Source: Neiella litorisoli (GTDB taxonomy: Bacteria > Pseudomonadota > Gammaproteobacteria > Enterobacterales > Neiellaceae). From it: DNA of 64,000 nt. The DNA lies in the NCBI RefSeq assembly GCF_014773395.1, contig NZ_JACXAF010000014.1, forward strand, positions 1-64,000, written 5' to 3'. The translations under genes were made by a program, and so were the position numbers. A model generated the notes under the pieces. The model saw nothing but the letters and a program-made list of their open reading frames with translations, did no database searches and was not told the origin of the DNA. Positions within the stretch are counted from its first letter, which is position 1, and every line of letters begins with the position of its first letter. Of the stretch, positions 57,517 through 64,000 are shown in pieces.

Positions 57517-58614
57517 TTGGAAGTCGCTGTTGCCACGATCCACACCGCAGCACTGGCTCACAACCTTGAGCGAGTGAAAAACTATGCGCCGGGCCATCCG
57601 GTGATGGTCATGTTAAAGGCCAACGCATATGGTCATGGTTTAATCGAAAGTGCCCATGCGCTCAGTGCCGCCGATGCCTTTGGGGTTGCGCGCTTACACG
57701 AAGCGGTGACCTTGCGCGAAGCCGGCTTTCAGCATCGTATCGTGCTACTTGAAGGCTTTTTTGAGGCCAAGGAGTTGCCGTTAATTGCGACCTTGCAGCT
57801 CGATGTTGTGGTGCACCAGCAATGGCAACTTGAAGCGCTGGAATTGATTGACGATGGTGAGCTGGAGCAGGCCATAGCCGTTTGGCTGAAAATTGACTCT
57901 GGGATGCATCGAATTGGTGTGGCACCCGAGCTGGCCGACGACTATTTGCGGCGTCTACAAAACTGTCTGGCGGTTCGCGCAGACATTAATTTGATGACCC
58001 ACTTCGCTTGTGCCGATGATTTGCATTCAACCATGACCCAAAATCAGCTGGCGACGTTTGAATCCTTGTATCCCAGCTTTTCAGAACATACCTTCGGTGG
58101 CGAAGTGTCACTGGCCAACTCTGCGGCGATTATCGCCCATTCTGCTACTCATCAGGGCTGGTTGCGACCGGGCATCATGCTGTACGGCGCCAGTCCGATG
58201 CAGCATGGCCAAGCTCAGGATCATCAATTGCAAGCGGCCATGACCCTCAACAGCAAAGTGATTGCCGTGCGCGGGTTAGAAGCTGGCGAGCCTGTGGGCT
58301 ACGGAGCTCGATGGCGCTCCGCCACACCGACTCGCATCGCAGTGGTGGCAATGGGCTATGGCGATGGCTATCCGCGTCATGCTGAAGACGGCACGCCGGT
58401 CATTATCAATGGCCAGCGCTTTCCGCTAGCGGGGCGGGTATCCATGGACATGCTGACGGTCGATATTGGCGATAGCGATGTCAGTGTTGGCGATGTTGTG
58501 GAGCTTTGGGGTCAACAGCTTTCAGCCGATGAAGTCGCCCGATGCGCCGGCACGATTGCCTACGAGCTATTTTGTGGCATGACGCGACGAGTGAAATTTC
58601 GTTATTGCTGGTGA
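57517..58614 (+). CDS. alr: Alanine racemase
   Basis: A 365-aa PLP enzyme that makes D-alanine for peptidoglycan. K34 in MLKANAYGHG binds PLP; the second catalytic residue is the Tyr of EPVGYGARW. VSMDMLTVDIG belongs to the C-terminal beta domain. The start is a TTG three bases after the dnaB stop, preceded by GGAGG at the end of dnaB, so translation is coupled. Confidence 0.96.
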   Translation: MEVAVATIHTAALAHNLERVKNYAPGHPVMVMLKANAYGHGLIESAHALSAADAFGVARLHEAVTLREAGFQHRIVLLEGFFEAKELPLIATLQLDVVVHQQWQLEALELIDDGELEQAIAVWLKIDSGMHRIGVAPELADDYLRRLQNCLAVRADINLMTHFACADDLHSTMTQNQLATFESLYPSFSEHTFGGEVSLANSAAIIAHSATHQGWLRPGIMLYGASPMQHGQAQDHQLQAAMTLNSKVIAVRGLEAGEPVGYGARWRSATPTRIAVVAMGYGDGYPRHAEDGTPVIINGQRFPLAGRVSMDMLTVDIGDSDVSVGDVVELWGQQLSADEVARCAGTIAYELFCGMTRRVKFRYCW

Positions 58615-58782
58615 AAACCAACCCATTTGTCGTTATTTGATTATCTTGTTCAGCTTTTGTTAATTTTTTGCCTGCTAATCTCTAAATCATTGCTAATATT
58701 AGTGAAAGATAAAGAAACTGCCTGACGCCAAGCGCTTAGATGGACTCAGGCTGAGTGATTCCATTTTTCAGATAGGATATGA

Positions 58783-59157
58783 ATGATGAAAGCATTGCTG
58801 TTAGGTCTTGGGGTAATGGTTGCTGGTACGGCTGTGGCGAATGATGAAGCCCAGTTGACCGATGAGTTGGTTCAGTTGGCTGCCGAAGCGAAGTACATCA
58901 GCATTGATTGCGGTATACCGTTAGATAAAGACAAGTTCATCGATCTCACGAAAATTTATGCCTTTAATAACGGATATGATCCCAGCACTGAAATTAACTG
59001 GGAATATGTAAAGCTTGAATCGCATAAACTTTACATGGCAATGAAGAGTGACTTGCCACACGCAGGTCAGGCTTGCGATAGCCTTACTGACAAGTTTAAA
59101 GATGCGCTGCCTGCGTTAGAGAAAAAACCAGAATTAAAGTTGGACATTGATTCTTAA
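58783..59157 (+). CDS. Small secreted protein of unknown function
   Basis: 124 aa. A signal peptide ends near residue 19 (GTAVA). The mature part is helical and acidic/lysine-rich, with Cys43 and Cys98 that could form a disulfide in the periplasm. I do not recognise the family. An AT-rich 168-bp region precedes it, GATAGGATATGA near the start gives a weak Shine-Dalgarno sequence, and a terminator follows, so it is monocistronic. Confidence 0.75.
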   Translation: MMKALLLGLGVMVAGTAVANDEAQLTDELVQLAAEAKYISIDCGIPLDKDKFIDLTKIYAFNNGYDPSTEINWEYVKLESHKLYMAMKSDLPHAGQACDSLTDKFKDALPALEKKPELKLDIDS

Positions 59158-59177
59158 TCAGCCCATTAAATTACGAT

Positions 59178-59201
59178 AGCCGAGCATTGCTCGGCTTTTT
59201 T
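59178..59201. terminator. Terminator between the small secreted protein and malZ
   Basis: GCCGAGC pairs with GCTCGGC around ATT, followed by six T. It lies between convergent genes. Confidence 0.88.
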
Positions 59202-59214
59202 GTGCCTACAAGGG

Positions 59215-61080
59215 TTACTGGCACAAGATCACGCTAGCTTCGTAACCATGGACACTGAGTTGCTGTGTTGACAGAGTCAACTGAGCTTGCCCGAGTAAGG
59301 TCTGAGCATTGCTAATTGGCGTTGACCAACACGACAGATCGAGTTCAATGGCTTGCTGCTCATCACTGCGATTGATTGCCACAATAAGCATCTGCTTAGC
59401 AATAAAGCGCGCAAACACAAATAAATCTGCTTTGGCATATAAGGTGGCATAAGTACCACATTGCAACGCTGAGTATTGCTGGCGTAGCGCAATGGTTTGC
59501 TGATACCAGTGTTTCAACTCCTGATGCCAGCTTGTTTCATCCCAGTTAAAACAGGTTCGGCAATAGGGATCATTGTGGCCCGTCAGGCCTATCTCATCAC
59601 CATAATAAATGCTCGGAACACCGATATAACTCATCAGTAGCAATACCGCTTGCTTCATGGTTGGTAAGTGCTCATTGACTAAGGTAAAAAAGCGTGCGGT
59701 ATCGTGGCTGCCGAGCAAGTTGAATTGGGCCAATTGATGCTCAAAAGCAATGCCATGACGAGCTTCGGCTAGCCAGTCATCAAAATCTTCGGCGCGAATT
59801 CGGCATGGTTGATACGCTACATCCTGATGGGCGAGAAAGGCTCGCACTGGGGTGGCAAAGCCAAAGTAGTTCATGGCGCCATCTTCCTGATCGCCCTGTA
59901 ACCAGCGGCTAGCCTCAAAGAAATGTTCACCAAGAACCATGGCTTCGGAGTTGGTTTGTTTCACTGCTTGGCGAATTTGGCGCATGCGAGCGGCATTGTT
60001 TTTAGCGCCGGGTCCATCGCCCAACATGTGAATGACATCAAGACGCCAGCCGTCAATGCAGTAGGGTGGTTGCAGCCAGTGCTGAATGACTCCCGACTGT
60101 GGATTGCAGAAATAGTCTTGCACTTGCGGATTGCTCCAATCGAGAGTCGGCAGCGTTTTAGCGCCTTTCCAACAGTGATAAGAGTCGGCATTGGCCGGAT
60201 CGTAAAAATAGTAATAGTCGCGTGTCGCTGCGTTTGGTGAAGCGTATGCGCCGGCTGAGTCGTGCTGCTGCCAGCGATCAAACCAAGGGTGACTTTCCGA
60301 GGTGTGATTGAATACGGCATCAAGGACGATTTTCATCTGACGTTGGTGGATTTGTTGGCATAAATCAGCCAGCGCGGCATTACCACCGAAGTGACGATCA
60401 ACATTAAAGTAATCTTCGGTATCGTACTTGTGACTGCTTGGCGAGCTAAATACCGGATTGAGGTAAATCGCGGTAACGCCTAGTTGTTGAATATAATCAA
60501 TGCCTTGTTGAACGCCAATAAGATCACCACCGTAAAAAGCGGCTTGATCGCCTTCGGCTAGAATAGCCTCGCCCCACGACATGGCTCGGCTCGCCACTTC
60601 GCCGTGATAAAGATAAGCATTGGACTGGACATTAAGCTGAGGATCGCCATTGCGAAATCGCTCAGGAAATACCTGATAAAACACTTGGTGGCGAAGCCAC
60701 TGTGGCGGGTGATTGGCAATTAGCCAACGAAACTGATGCTCACGTTTCGGTGCTCTGGGGTTCATTCCTGTTGCGTCTAACCATAATTGGCGGTCACCAC
60801 AAATGGCCTTAAAGCAGTAAAAAAATGTCAGCTCATGGTCTGACAGTGGCATTTGCGCCGTCCACCATTGCCAATGCTCATCGGCACCTTCTTGGCGCAT
60901 TGCCGTCAACTGCTCTTCGTTGTCTGGCTCGGTGCGCAACCATAGTTGATCGACGACGGCATCTTTAGCGAAACGCAGGCGCACGACGAGCTGACCATCG
61001 GTGCTGTGGCGATACTCAGGTAACGGATAGTGATGCATATTGTGGGGGTAAGGCGGTGTGGGGTAAGCAGCGGCGACCAT
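59215..61080 (-). CDS. malZ: Maltodextrin glucosidase (GH13_21)
   Basis: A 621-aa cytosolic amylase-family enzyme that releases glucose from the reducing end of maltodextrins. The N-terminal CBM34-like domain (about 10-120) is followed by the TIM barrel. Motifs in order: FYQVFPERF, YGGDLIGV, LDAVFNHTSESHPWFDR, GWRLDVIHMLGDGPGAKNN (nucleophile Asp), VLGEHF (acid/base Glu) and LGSHDTARF. Agreement with E. coli MalZ is long and clear. No signal peptide. The start is uncertain: ATG 61080 or a downstream ATG at MHHYPLPE. No other maltose gene is nearby. Confidence 0.9.
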   Translation of the reverse strand: MVAAAYPTPPYPHNMHHYPLPEYRHSTDGQLVVRLRFAKDAVVDQLWLRTEPDNEEQLTAMRQEGADEHWQWWTAQMPLSDHELTFFYCFKAICGDRQLWLDATGMNPRAPKREHQFRWLIANHPPQWLRHQVFYQVFPERFRNGDPQLNVQSNAYLYHGEVASRAMSWGEAILAEGDQAAFYGGDLIGVQQGIDYIQQLGVTAIYLNPVFSSPSSHKYDTEDYFNVDRHFGGNAALADLCQQIHQRQMKIVLDAVFNHTSESHPWFDRWQQHDSAGAYASPNAATRDYYYFYDPANADSYHCWKGAKTLPTLDWSNPQVQDYFCNPQSGVIQHWLQPPYCIDGWRLDVIHMLGDGPGAKNNAARMRQIRQAVKQTNSEAMVLGEHFFEASRWLQGDQEDGAMNYFGFATPVRAFLAHQDVAYQPCRIRAEDFDDWLAEARHGIAFEHQLAQFNLLGSHDTARFFTLVNEHLPTMKQAVLLLMSYIGVPSIYYGDEIGLTGHNDPYCRTCFNWDETSWHQELKHWYQQTIALRQQYSALQCGTYATLYAKADLFVFARFIAKQMLIVAINRSDEQQAIELDLSCWSTPISNAQTLLGQAQLTLSTQQLSVHGYEASVILCQ

Positions 61081-61231
61081 GAGCAACAACCAAAGACGAT
61101 GTGATTAAGCCATTTTAGCGTAACCTTGATGGCAGCGATGGTTGCATTATTTGGTATTCGACAAATGAAATTTGTTGCCACAGCAAGGTGGCGCTAAAGC
61201 GGCGTCTTGCAAGTACTGGCCCAACGGTGAG

Positions 61232-61666
61232 CTAGGTCTGGCCTTGCACGGTAACGATGATTGAGCGGCTAGAGGCGTGATCACGATGCTCGCCGAGGTA
61301 GATCCCCTGCCAAGTTCCTAGCGCTAAGCGGCCAGTCTGAATGGGAATACTGACACTCGCACCAAGCAAGGAGGCCTTGAGGTGTGCCGGCATATCATCT
61401 GGGCCTTCGTAGGTGTGTTGATAGTAGGGTGCGTTCTCTGGCACCGAGTGGTTGAAATGGCGCTCGAAATCGCCACGAACCGTGGGATCAGCATTTTCGT
61501 TGATGGTCAGTGATGCCGAGCTATGGCGAATAAAGGCGTGAAACAAGCCAACGTCAATCTGGCTCAATTCAGGTACGGCAGCGGTTAGCGTATCAGTGAT
61601 GAGATGGAAACCGCGTCGATAGGGGCGGAGATCAACTTGGGTTTGAAACCACCGACTATTTGTCAA
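61232..61666 (-). CDS. yjbQ: YjbQ family (UPF0047) protein
   Basis: 144 aa. Diagnostic motifs are RGFHLITDTL, HSSASLTINENADPTVRGD, DDMPAHLKASLLG and GTWQGIYLGEHR. Family members have weak thiamine-phosphate-synthase activity and no firm role. No ATG is available at the N-terminus; TTG 61666 is my choice and TTG 61678 the alternative. Either overlaps the end of the CheX gene. Confidence 0.88.
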   Translation of the reverse strand: MTNSRWFQTQVDLRPYRRGFHLITDTLTAAVPELSQIDVGLFHAFIRHSSASLTINENADPTVRGDFERHFNHSVPENAPYYQHTYEGPDDMPAHLKASLLGASVSIPIQTGRLALGTWQGIYLGEHRDHASSRSIIVTVQGQT

Positions 61667-62120
61667 AGCAAATCTCAATGTAGGCTTTGCCGGCGTCGCT
61701 GGTAAACGGCAGAATCAGTTTTGGACCTTTTGCTTTGTGGGTAATGGTGTGAGCTGGGCCAGATACCACTGCCGGTGTCGCCATATCAAACTCATAGCCT
61801 TTATCGCCCAGTAGATTTTTCGCACCGCCGGTCACCATATTGGTGATTTCACCCACCATATCGGTGACTTCTTCATTCACGCTGGTAGGGCGCTCACCCA
61901 GCATTCGCTGCATGATTTCAAAAGCCAGCTCTTGCTCAAAACTAATGGAGAACGAGCCTTTGGTTTGTGGGCCAATCATGCCAATTAACCCTGAAACGTC
62001 CCCTCTGGCCACTTCATCTCGCTTTAAGCCTGGCTTGCCTGGCGTTAATTGCATGTTCGCCATAGTGCCAAGAACATTTTGGAGAGAGGTCAGAAAAGGG
62101 TTCACGAATTCAGCGTTCAT
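61656..62120 (-). CDS. cheX: CheX-type chemotaxis phosphatase
   Basis: A 154-aa CheC/CheX/FliY-family protein, expected to dephosphorylate CheY~P or a related response regulator. It keeps the active-site signature as EEVTDMVGEITNMVTGGAKN (Glu and Asn spaced as in CheX). The family fold DxGKAYIEIxF closes the sequence. No other chemotaxis gene is in the window. It is upstream of yjbQ with overlapping ends. Confidence 0.88.
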   Translation of the reverse strand: MNAEFVNPFLTSLQNVLGTMANMQLTPGKPGLKRDEVARGDVSGLIGMIGPQTKGSFSISFEQELAFEIMQRMLGERPTSVNEEVTDMVGEITNMVTGGAKNLLGDKGYEFDMATPAVVSGPAHTITHKAKGPKLILPFTSDAGKAYIEICFDK

Positions 62121-62279
62121 TGAGCAATATGTCCCTGAGTCTTTTGGCTAAGTAAGGTATTTGTCAGACTCTACGGATTCTAATACGAATTAAGTCTTTG
62201 ACAACTGTTGGGATGCAAGATTATGCAATGCTTTGTTGAGGGTCACAACTATGGCGCTCGATGATGATTTTCTGGCCCG

Positions 62280-62837
62280 TTACTGGGGTTTATCATTGCT
62301 TTTTGTCGACAGAAAGGCTGTCAACGAGATAAATCCCCAAACCACTTCCAAACCAAACACTGGCCAGTTGCCATCTTGATACAGTTGAAACAGCAAAATC
62401 CAAGCGGCATAGGTATTGAGTAAATAGTAGTGTTTGGCCTGTAACCGGCCTGCCGAGAATTTCCAATAGCCTAAACAAAACGCGAGTGTTGAACTCCACC
62501 CCCATACGGCAATGCCAGACATCGAGCCTTGTAGCAACATGCCGCAACCGATTAACAGCATCAGCAAACAGCTGGCAAACAACACGCGGTTAGATATTGG
62601 CAACTTCGGCAGCTGCCAGCATTGAAGTGAAGCTATGCTCACCATCAACCAGAACAGATTAATCGCGACAGGTTGCCAGGACATCAGTGCCAATGAGCTG
62701 ATCACTAGTGCCAACGCTGCTGTCGCATTAAAGCCAAAGTAAACCGGATCGGCGGATTTACCCAGCACACTGATCCGAGCGTGGGCATACAAGTAGCAAA
62801 GGGTGCCAAACCAGCCGAGCAGTGACAACAAGGTCAT
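62280..62837 (-). CDS. Membrane protein with two CBU_0592-like domains
   Basis: 185 aa with about six hydrophobic helices. The first half (about 1-75: LLGWFGTLCYLYAHARIS, LALVISSLAL) and the second half (about 105-180: WSSTLAFCLGYWKFSAG, LNTYAAWILLFQLYQDG) share a three-helix plan like the CBU_0592 family, so it is probably an internal duplication. Function unknown. The ATG 62837 lies two bases after the stop of the solute-binding gene, so the two are cotranscribed. A longer open frame to 62903 overlaps that gene and is rejected. Confidence 0.7.
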   Translation of the reverse strand: MTLLSLLGWFGTLCYLYAHARISVLGKSADPVYFGFNATAALALVISSLALMSWQPVAINLFWLMVSIASLQCWQLPKLPISNRVLFASCLLMLLIGCGMLLQGSMSGIAVWGWSSTLAFCLGYWKFSAGRLQAKHYYLLNTYAAWILLFQLYQDGNWPVFGLEVVWGFISLTAFLSTKSNDKPQ

Positions 62838-62838
62838 G

Positions 62839-63852
62839 TTAATCAATCTCGATGTGCATGTTGCGGATATAGAGCTGCTTGCCCGCATGTGGTCCATTGG
62901 CAATCTGAACCAATGAATAACGCATCATGCCATCAAAGATCTGTTCGTTATCGTGAGGCTTTAATACCACCGGATGCCACCTGAGCACCTCGCCGCGAGA
63001 GCCTTGCGGTATGACAAAAAACTGTTTGCTACCGTCTTCCGTCAATTGATAGCCAGTGACGACAGGAAACCCTTCTGCGGGCACCAAGCGGATAAAGCCT
63101 GAACCTTCAACCATCCGGCCCGAGCTGAGAATTTCATCAAATAAGCCCTGTGCTTTGAGGGTCGCCAGTGCCTGATCAAATTGCTCGATAAAGGCTTGTC
63201 CAGAGGCGTTATTGGGGGCCACTAGGTAGACATTGTTGTAGGCGCGATGCTGATTCAACACCTTAAATTCGTGGGTTTTATGGGGCATGTAACGGCGAAT
63301 CAAGTGCTTCGCCACTTGAATACTAATCGGTAGTAAGTCGATATCGCCGTTGGCCAACGCCTCAAGCGCCAGCAATTCGCTACTAAAAATCTTTGCTTCG
63401 GGAAGCAGTTCATCGATTTGTTGGCCATAGCTGTAACCCGCGACACGACCAAATTTCAACGCTGGATTGCGGCCAACGGCGAGTTTGCTGATGTCCTGAT
63501 GCCAGCGCTCGGAGTAAAACATGCCATTTTCGACTCGCATCAGCGGCGCAGAAAATAGCGCTTGGGCTTGTCGCTCGCGCGTTTTAAAAAATGGGAAGGC
63601 TGCAGTAATGTCGCCCTCGGCAGCCATTTTAAAACTGAAGTAGTAATCAATATGCTGCCACGAGGGGCTGCGTTTCATTTGGTATAGCACCAGTTGCACG
63701 ATGCGCTCGGCGCTGCCCAGATGTTCTTCATCGCCGGTCACAAATGGTGGCCATGGTGCGGTGTAAACCGGTTGTTGTTGCAGTGCTTCAGCTTGAATCA
63801 CACTGCTCCAACAACACAGAGCAAGTAACAGAGGTTTAATGACGTTTGGCAT
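62839..63852 (-). CDS. Extracellular solute-binding-like protein (SBP_bac_3 fold)
   Basis: 337 aa with a signal peptide ending near residue 20 (VIQA). The two-lobe binding-protein pattern is visible: YTAPWPPF, AAEGDITAAFPFFKTRERQ, GRVAGYSYGQQIDELLP and LEALANGDIDLLPIS. No transporter genes are adjacent, so it may be a sensor or orphan binding protein. ATG 63852 overlaps the upstream frame by 17 bp. The last ~60 residues (from GFPVVTGYQLTEDG) look like an added small domain. Confidence 0.82.
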   Translation of the reverse strand: MPNVIKPLLLALCCWSSVIQAEALQQQPVYTAPWPPFVTGDEEHLGSAERIVQLVLYQMKRSPSWQHIDYYFSFKMAAEGDITAAFPFFKTRERQAQALFSAPLMRVENGMFYSERWHQDISKLAVGRNPALKFGRVAGYSYGQQIDELLPEAKIFSSELLALEALANGDIDLLPISIQVAKHLIRRYMPHKTHEFKVLNQHRAYNNVYLVAPNNASGQAFIEQFDQALATLKAQGLFDEILSSGRMVEGSGFIRLVPAEGFPVVTGYQLTEDGSKQFFVIPQGSRGEVLRWHPVVLKPHDNEQIFDGMMRYSLVQIANGPHAGKQLYIRNMHIEID

Positions 63853-64000
63853 ACAGGTAAACGAAAAAAGCAAAAACAATAAAGAAGAAACTAATCAGTA
63901 ATAGGTGATCCGTTTCTAAGGTGGCAATCATGGTCAAAAATGATGAAGGCGCCGAATCTCGATAACCCAGAGTGGCGCTGGCAGTATAGGTTCGGCTGTA
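63836..64000 (-). CDS. Short membrane ORF, possibly the 3' end of a longer gene
   Basis: The minus-strand frame is open to the window edge and ends at 63836; the visible part ends in one hydrophobic helix (LLLISFFFIVFAFFVYLYAKRH). Either it is the C-terminus of a protein that begins beyond 64000, or a 31-codon ORF starting at ATG 63931. TATACT on the minus strand near 63983-63988 could be a -10 for the latter. It overlaps the start of the solute-binding gene by 17 bp. Confidence 0.5.
   Translation of the reverse strand, partial: YSRTYTASATLGYRDSAPSSFLTMIATLETDHLLLISFFFIVFAFFVYLYAKRH

Noticed and set aside
62251-62379. A 42-codon plus-strand frame beginning ATGGCGCTC
   Set aside because: It runs antisense into the membrane protein gene, has no conserved pattern and no clear ribosome binding site.

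Overview
The window looks like chromosome from a marine, polysaccharide-degrading gammaproteobacterium, probably Alteromonadales-like. The evidence is the queG/nnr/tsaE/amiB/mutL/miaA/hfq/hflX/hflK/hflC/purA order, enterobacterial-type spc and alpha ribosomal operons, Alteromonadales-style TonB-dependent receptors, a TIGR04219-type outer-membrane protein after rplQ and a DUF3624-type protein. No genus can be fixed from the sequence. I saw no tRNA, rRNA, CRISPR array or insertion sequence.

Positions 1-17160 are an agar (galactan) utilisation locus: two paralogous TonB-dependent receptors, a 3,6-anhydro-L-galactonate cycloisomerase, a formylglycine-type sulfatase, two paralogous GH50 beta-agarase lipoproteins and an FCD-type GntR regulator. 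Palindromes centred on GTTAAC (best form AATTGTTAACAATT) lie upstream of both receptors, the cycloisomerase, both agarases and the regulator, so they are a good candidate operator for one local regulon. Inferred flow: surface lipoprotein agarases and a periplasmic sulfatase break down the polymer, receptors import oligosaccharides, and the cycloisomerase processes the anhydro-galactose branch. A 645-bp gene-free stretch between cycloisomerase and sulfatase holds direct and inverted repeats.

Positions 17238-30116 are conserved housekeeping: tRNA modification (queG, tsaE, miaA), NAD(P)HX repair, cell-wall amidase, mismatch repair, Hfq, HflX, the HflKC complex, a glutaredoxin and purA.

Positions 30389-34416 hold a compact putative class II microcin cassette: a membrane-fusion protein, a C39-peptidase ABC exporter, a glycine-rich precursor with a double-glycine leader, and a small two-helix membrane protein that could confer immunity. 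It lies directly upstream of rplN, where the S10 operon would normally be. So the S10-spc linkage is broken here, and the spc operon starts from its own extended -10 promoter followed by a hairpin/T-tract in the leader.

Positions 34656-43167 are complete spc and alpha operons (rplN to rpmJ, rpsM to rplQ). Positions 43230-55943 are mixed accessory genes: an outer-membrane protein, a PL10-type pectate lyase behind a LacI-type palindrome, a YitT-family protein, a ChrA transporter, two diguanylate cyclases, an S9 peptidase lipoprotein, an orphan lipoprotein and a DUF3624-type protein. Positions 56116-64000 carry dnaB-alr, a small secreted protein, malZ, yjbQ-cheX, a duplicated-domain membrane protein, a solute-binding-like protein and a short membrane ORF that may continue beyond the window.
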